The notes under the pieces: model-generated
The model's input: only the letters and a program-made list of their open reading frames with translations
The model's database searches: none
What the model was told of the DNA's origin: nothing
Origin: CBDCTM01 sp965222005
GTDB taxonomy: Bacteria; Bacteroidota; Bacteroidia; Chitinophagales; Saprospiraceae
DNA length: 64,000 nt
Reading direction: 5' to 3'
Assembly (NCBI GenBank): GCA_965222005.1
Contig: OZ244935.1
Span: forward strand, 2,542,001-2,606,000
Position numbers and translations under genes: made by a program
In this document: piece by piece, positions 59,861 through 64,000 of the stretch
Numbering within the stretch: the stretch's first letter is position 1
Layout of the letters: each line of letters starts with the position of its first letter

Positions 59861-62800
59861 CTAACGAATGATGCTAATATCTCCTTTGTAAATGATACCA
59901 TCGGCTATATCGAGGCGCAGTACATAGTAATAGGTGCCTTGAGGAAGAGCCTGGCCATTGGAGGCTTCCCCCCCCCAATTGTTTTGATACTTTTGTGTTT
60001 GATACACAATATTGCCCCACCGATTGAAGATAATCAGCTCTCGCTGGGGGAAGCGCTCCGGGTTGTGTTCGAGCATCGGAAAAACAAAAAACTCATTGAG
60101 CCCGTCGCCATTAGGGGTGATGCCGTTGGGAATGTCCACCAAAGTATCGGCCATTGCAGGCGATTCTTCCACCCGCAAATCAACCACCGCCGTATCACAC
60201 AAATTGGCACATTCGAGGTTGCATAACTTATAGCTGAACTGAATAGTACCTGCAAAAGCCTGATCGAGCTCGAAGCTCATCCAGCCTTCCGGTAGCATAT
60301 TGACCTGCCCCACAGCTGGTAGCTCTACCCACTCCATATCCCACTGAGCCACATCATCCAGCTCGTCATTGGCCAGCAGATCGGCAGAAAAGGACTGACT
60401 GGCTGGAGGCAGTTCAAAAGCATCATCGCGTGCATCCGGCCGGACTTCCTGCCAGATGATGAGCGTGTCGCGGTCATAATCGGCACACTGCCCACTTGAT
60501 AAAGACCAGACCAACTCATTGGCTCCGCCCGTCAATTGCGAAAGCAAACTTTCAGGATCGTGGATGTCAGAAAAACTTGTGGAAGAATTGCTCAGCCACT
60601 GGCCGATGGTGCCCGGCGGCAAATTGGCTTGAAGCTGAACCTCGGCACTGCAAGTCTGCACATCCGGCCCGGCATCTGCTGCGCCCAATGTGGCGGCATC
60701 CATCACCACCAGATCGAGTAATAGCAGGCTGTCACAGCCCTGCACACTTACCAACTGCTGACTGTACTGACCACTTTGTTGATAAGTCTGACCATTGAGT
60801 AGGAAACTTTCTCCTCTACAAATCGAAGCCTGCAGGTTCTCAGTAATCTGTTGGTGGAAGCTAAGTTGAACATAAATCGTTGAGTCACAGCCATTTACAC
60901 TTGCATTGGTTAATATTTCGATTCCCTCAGGCTGCGACTCATCATACCAATTGCCATTGACCCACAGGCCTGCTCCACTGCACAATTGCTGCTGAATATA
61001 GTTTTCCGCCGGCTCGTGGAAGCCCAGCTGTACAAATACCGTAGAGTCACAACCATTGGCAGCCTGGCCGCTGAGCAGCTCGGTGCCGGTCGGGTTTTGC
61101 TGATCGTAGGTATGCCCATTGACCATCAGGAGTTCTCCGGAGCAGAGAGTTTGTTGGAAAATAAATTCGCTATGCGGCACAAATTGCAAATCGATGTGAA
61201 TGATGGAATCGCAGCCTTGCATATTGCCCGCCGCAATGGTTTCGGTTCCGGCAGGGTTGTTGGCATCGTAAATCGTGCCATTGACGAGCAGCTCTTCTCC
61301 CTCGCAGAGCTGCCAGTCGAAAGTCTCCTCCGTCTTGTCCACAAACTCCAAATTGATATGAAGGGTAGAATCGCATCCGTGGCTGCTCTGGCCGGTCAGC
61401 ACTTCGGTACCGCTGGGGTTGCTTTCATCGTAGAGGGTGCCGTTGATGTTGATGGAAGAGCCGTTGCACAATTGCTGCTGAATATAGTTTTCCGCCGGCT
61501 CGTGAAAGCCGAGCTGTACAAATACCGTAGAGTCACAACCATTGGCAGCCTGGCCGCTGAGCAGCTCGGTGCCGGTCGGGTTTTGCTGATCGTAGGTATG
61601 CCCATTGACCATCAGGAGTTCTCCGGAGCAGAGAGTTTGTTGGAAAATAAATTCGCTATGCGGCACAAATTGCAAATCGATGTGAATGATGGAATCGCAG
61701 CCTTGCATATTGCCCGCCGCAATGGTTTCGGTTCCGGCAGGGTTGTTGGCATCGTAAATTGTGCCATTGACGAGCAGCTCTTCTCCCTCGCAGAGCTGCC
61801 AGTCGAAAGTCTCCTCCGTCTTGTCCACAAACTCCAAATTGATATGAAGGGTAGAGTCGCATCCGTGGCTGCTCTGGCCGGTCAGCACTTCGGTACCGCT
61901 GGGGTTGTTTTCATCGTAGAGGGTGCCGTTGATGTTGATGGAAGAGCCGTTGCACAATTGCTTTTCGAGCCATCCTTCCGCTTGGGAATGAAAATTAATT
62001 TCTATATAAACCGTTGAATCACAGCCATTTATGCTGGCATTGTTGAGCGTTTCAACCCCCGATGGCAGGTTTTCATCATACGTTTGACCATTGATGGAAA
62101 TCGATTCTCCCGAGCACAAGTCGGGTTGCCAATTGGAGCTGGCGACTGGCCAAAAACTAAGCTCTACCAGGATCACCGAGTCGCAGCCGAACACCGAACC
62201 ACTGGAAATCACTTCGGTGCCTTGTGGGTTGCTCTCATCATACAAATTGCCATTCACGATCAATTGCTCCCCTGAGCAAAGGCTGGTGAATATCCTTTCA
62301 GTGACGCTGGCCTGAAAGTCGAGCACAATTTGCAGCACCGAGTCGCAGCCGTGCATGGATGCACTCGATAATACTTCCGTACCGCTTGGATTATTTTCAT
62401 CATACACCGTTCCGTTTACTACTACATGATCGCCGCTACAAAGTGTGGTGTTCAGCTCCCCTTCGCTTGGCGGATAATAGGCCAAAGCTACCTGAATGAT
62501 GGAATCGCAGCCATTGGCCGCTGCGCCAATCAGTACCTCCGTACCTTGTTCGTTGGCTGAATTGTAGGTAGTTCCATTGATTACAATGGATTCGCCCTGG
62601 CAAAGGGTAGGAGAGAGTGATGATGTTGCTGGCGGATAAAAATGGAGCTCGATTTGTACCAGCGAATCACATCCCAGCTGGCTGGCATTTGTAAATAGCT
62701 CGCTACCCCTTGGTTGGTCAATATCGTAGGTGCTTCCATTGATTACCACACTTTCGCCCATGCAGAGCCAGGGATTAAACTGCGTTGTCACGGATTGAGA

Positions 62801-64000
62801 GAAGCTCAGATCAACATGTATCAGCGAGTCACAGCCATTGGCTGCTGCGCCTGTCAATACCTCTGTGCCATTGGGATTGCTGTTGTTATAGGTAGTCCCG
62901 TTTATGACGAGCGAGGCTCCGTCGCAGAGCTGCTGTTGTAGAGTGTATTCAACTTGATTGACAAATAATAAATCTATATAAATCGTTGAGTCACAGCCAT
63001 TTATGTTACCGTTGCTAATTACTTCTACTCCGCTGGGCCGATTTTCATCATATACCGTTCCGTTTACTAAAAAGCTCGCACCAGCACAAAAGCTTCCATC
63101 AATTTGGTGGCTGCTGGGGCTACTGAATTGCAAATCGACTACTATGGTTGAATCGCAACCTCCCTGGCCGCCAGCGGTCAAGGTGATCTCGCCGGAGGGG
63201 TTATCACTATCGAAAATAGTACCGCCTACGTTGATAGATTCTCCGTTGCAAAGCTGCTCGTTGAGGTAAGTGGTAACCCCCGGACTGAAATTGAGTTGTA
63301 TATGGATGACAGAGTCGCAACCGTTGGCCGCCTGTCCGCTGAGCAACTCGGTGCCGCTCGGGTTTTGCTGATCGTAGGTGGTGCCATTGACCTCCATATA
63401 CTGTCTCGGACAAAGATTGGCATTGATGGTATGCTCGGCAGCCGGCACAAATTGCAGGTCAACGACTATCAAAGAATCGCAGCCGTACTGATCGGCACCG
63501 TTGAGTGTTTGGCTCCCTTGAGGATTGTCTTTGTCATATATAACTCCTTGAATATCAATGCTTTGTCCTTCGCAAAGCGTTTGGTTGATATTTGCTGTGC
63601 TGTTGCCGCAACTCACATTGAGCTGAACCTGACGGCTATATAAAGTGAGTAGCGGAACGTTGGGATTGGTGACTACGCAATGGTACAAGCCGGCATCGGA
63701 CCACTTGATTGCAGAAAAGACAAGCTTGTTGGAATTGGAAGGGGCGCCGTATGGGATGCCGTTTTTGTACCATTGATAAAAATTGTTGAACAGGCCGGCA
63801 TCGATGCCCAGATCGATTTCAAAATAAGAGCCGGTAGTGGCGTTGTAGCTTGATGTTGTAAAAAAAGAATCTTGTGGATGATAATTGTCGTTGAGCGCAA
63901 AGCCCATATTGGGGAGAATATCATCGAAGGTGAAGTTGTTGTTGTAGATGCCAAAGCGGTTCCATTGCAAATTGGTAGCCGACAAATCGGGCAGACTGTC
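59861..64000 (-). CDS. Repeat adhesin with T9SS type B C-terminus, partial at window end
   Basis: At least 1379 codons; the 5' end lies beyond 64000. The visible N-terminal part includes an Ig-like domain (WYKNGIPYGAPSNSNKLVF and DAGLYHCVV). Eighteen repeats of 54 aa follow, with consensus LCxGExxxVNGTxYDxxNPxGTExLxxAxxxGCDSxxxVxLxF shown here in shorter parts: L-C-x-G-E, V-N-G-T-x-Y-D, N-P-x-G-T-E and G-C-D-S. Each has two cysteines, suggesting one disulphide each. Units 11-13 are duplicated as 14-16. After the repeats come a cadherin-like segment (LPPASQSFSADLLANDEL) and the type B domain (ITPNGDGLNEFFVFPMLEH, IIFNRWGNIVYQT) that targets T9SS. Likely a long fibrous adhesin. Confidence 0.9.
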   Translation of the reverse strand, partial: DSLPDLSATNLQWNRFGIYNNNFTFDDILPNMGFALNDNYHPQDSFFTTSSYNATTGSYFEIDLGIDAGLFNNFYQWYKNGIPYGAPSNSNKLVFSAIKWSDAGLYHCVVTNPNVPLLTLYSRQVQLNVSCGNSTANINQTLCEGQSIDIQGVIYDKDNPQGSQTLNGADQYGCDSLIVVDLQFVPAAEHTINANLCPRQYMEVNGTTYDQQNPSGTELLSGQAANGCDSVIHIQLNFSPGVTTYLNEQLCNGESINVGGTIFDSDNPSGEITLTAGGQGGCDSTIVVDLQFSSPSSHQIDGSFCAGASFLVNGTVYDENRPSGVEVISNGNINGCDSTIYIDLLFVNQVEYTLQQQLCDGASLVINGTTYNNSNPNGTEVLTGAAANGCDSLIHVDLSFSQSVTTQFNPWLCMGESVVINGSTYDIDQPRGSELFTNASQLGCDSLVQIELHFYPPATSSLSPTLCQGESIVINGTTYNSANEQGTEVLIGAAANGCDSIIQVALAYYPPSEGELNTTLCSGDHVVVNGTVYDENNPSGTEVLSSASMHGCDSVLQIVLDFQASVTERIFTSLCSGEQLIVNGNLYDESNPQGTEVISSGSVFGCDSVILVELSFWPVASSNWQPDLCSGESISINGQTYDENLPSGVETLNNASINGCDSTVYIEINFHSQAEGWLEKQLCNGSSININGTLYDENNPSGTEVLTGQSSHGCDSTLHINLEFVDKTEETFDWQLCEGEELLVNGTIYDANNPAGTETIAAGNMQGCDSIIHIDLQFVPHSEFIFQQTLCSGELLMVNGHTYDQQNPTGTELLSGQAANGCDSTVFVQLGFHEPAENYIQQQLCNGSSININGTLYDESNPSGTEVLTGQSSHGCDSTLHINLEFVDKTEETFDWQLCEGEELLVNGTIYDANNPAGTETIAAGNMQGCDSIIHIDLQFVPHSEFIFQQTLCSGELLMVNGHTYDQQNPTGTELLSGQAANGCDSTVFVQLGFHEPAENYIQQQLCSGAGLWVNGNWYDESQPEGIEILTNASVNGCDSTIYVQLSFHQQITENLQASICRGESFLLNGQTYQQSGQYSQQLVSVQGCDSLLLLDLVVMDAATLGAADAGPDVQTCSAEVQLQANLPPGTIGQWLSNSSTSFSDIHDPESLLSQLTGGANELVWSLSSGQCADYDRDTLIIWQEVRPDARDDAFELPPASQSFSADLLANDELDDVAQWDMEWVELPAVGQVNMLPEGWMSFELDQAFAGTIQFSYKLCNLECANLCDTAVVDLRVEESPAMADTLVDIPNGITPNGDGLNEFFVFPMLEHNPERFPQRELIIFNRWGNIVYQTQKYQNNWGGEASNGQALPQGTYYYVLRLDIADGIIYKGDISIIR
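60980..61951. repeat. Tandem duplication of a 486-bp unit inside the adhesin gene
   Basis: 60980-61465 and 61466-61951 match base for base except for a handful of changes (for example GTGGAAGCCCAG against GTGAAAGCCGAG). The length, 486 bp, equals exactly three 54-aa repeats, so the frame is kept. The low divergence shows a recent event. Only the end of unit two changes into the next repeat at 61952. Confidence 0.95.

Noticed and set aside
60986..62017. A 343-codon plus-strand frame with two almost identical halves
   Set aside because: It is the complement of the adhesin repeats; the halves only reflect the 486-bp duplication.
60000..63600. Regularly spaced repeats suggesting CRISPR
   Set aside because: They are 162-bp coding repeats (54 aa) in one open frame, not repeat-spacer units.

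Overview
The window is a chromosomal segment of a member of the Bacteroidota, most likely a filamentous or gliding lineage close to the Saprospiria. The evidence is the many type IX secretion (T9SS) C-terminal sorting domains of both kinds (type A and the gliding-motility-associated type B), a PorP/SprF-like membrane protein, HYR-domain giants, S9 and S46 dipeptidyl peptidases, and Bacteroidota-type -7 promoter boxes (TANNTTTG). The family and lineage assignments are from recognition; no database was searched.

Layout. 0-7.2 kb is ordinary chromosome: an APC amino-acid permease, a MarR regulator, an ECF sigma factor, a REP-associated (RAYT) transposase, a bile-acid/sodium symporter-type transporter, and a two-gene unit of a Gfo/Idh/MocA-type protein and a PhoD-like lipoprotein. 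Two perfect palindromes of 44-46 bp flank the transporter. 7.6-27.5 kb encodes very large secreted proteins: a type B T9SS protein with three long repeats, then a small secreted protein followed by three tandem paralogues of 2325, about 1653 and about 944 aa. These form a nested series that shares the same C-terminal ~910 aa, which ends in a dockerin-like segment, a cohesin-like segment and a type A sorting domain. 27.5-33.4 kb carries two fold-back miniature elements, an S9 (DPP4-type) peptidase, tRNA-Leu(CAG) and an S46 (DPP11-like) peptidase.

33.4-50.8 kb is an island of surface-protein genes, all on the minus strand, riddled with mobile DNA: complete IS21, IS66, IS3 and ISAzo13 elements, an IS5-like transposase fragment and a 190-bp IS903-like MITE. 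Several target genes are broken. One can be rebuilt base by base: a ~518-aa T9SS protein hit once by IS21 and once by the MITE. Leftover sorting-domain tails and a 293-bp duplicated tail show that recombination has worked on the conserved 3' ends.

50.8-64 kb holds a DUF6364/PIN toxin-antitoxin pair with an obvious operator, an MscS channel, a PorP/SprF protein followed by a cohesin-like type B protein (a likely T9SS partner pair), a DUF547-beta-barrel fusion, and a type B adhesin with 18 visible repeats of 54 aa that runs off the window.

The most novel signal is a recurring promoter architecture: an inverted repeat TACC-N-GGTA placed 10-23 bp upstream of a TATNTTTG -7 box. It occurs four times. 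Two copies precede the giant-protein genes and two drive units that end in terminators but contain no convincing gene.
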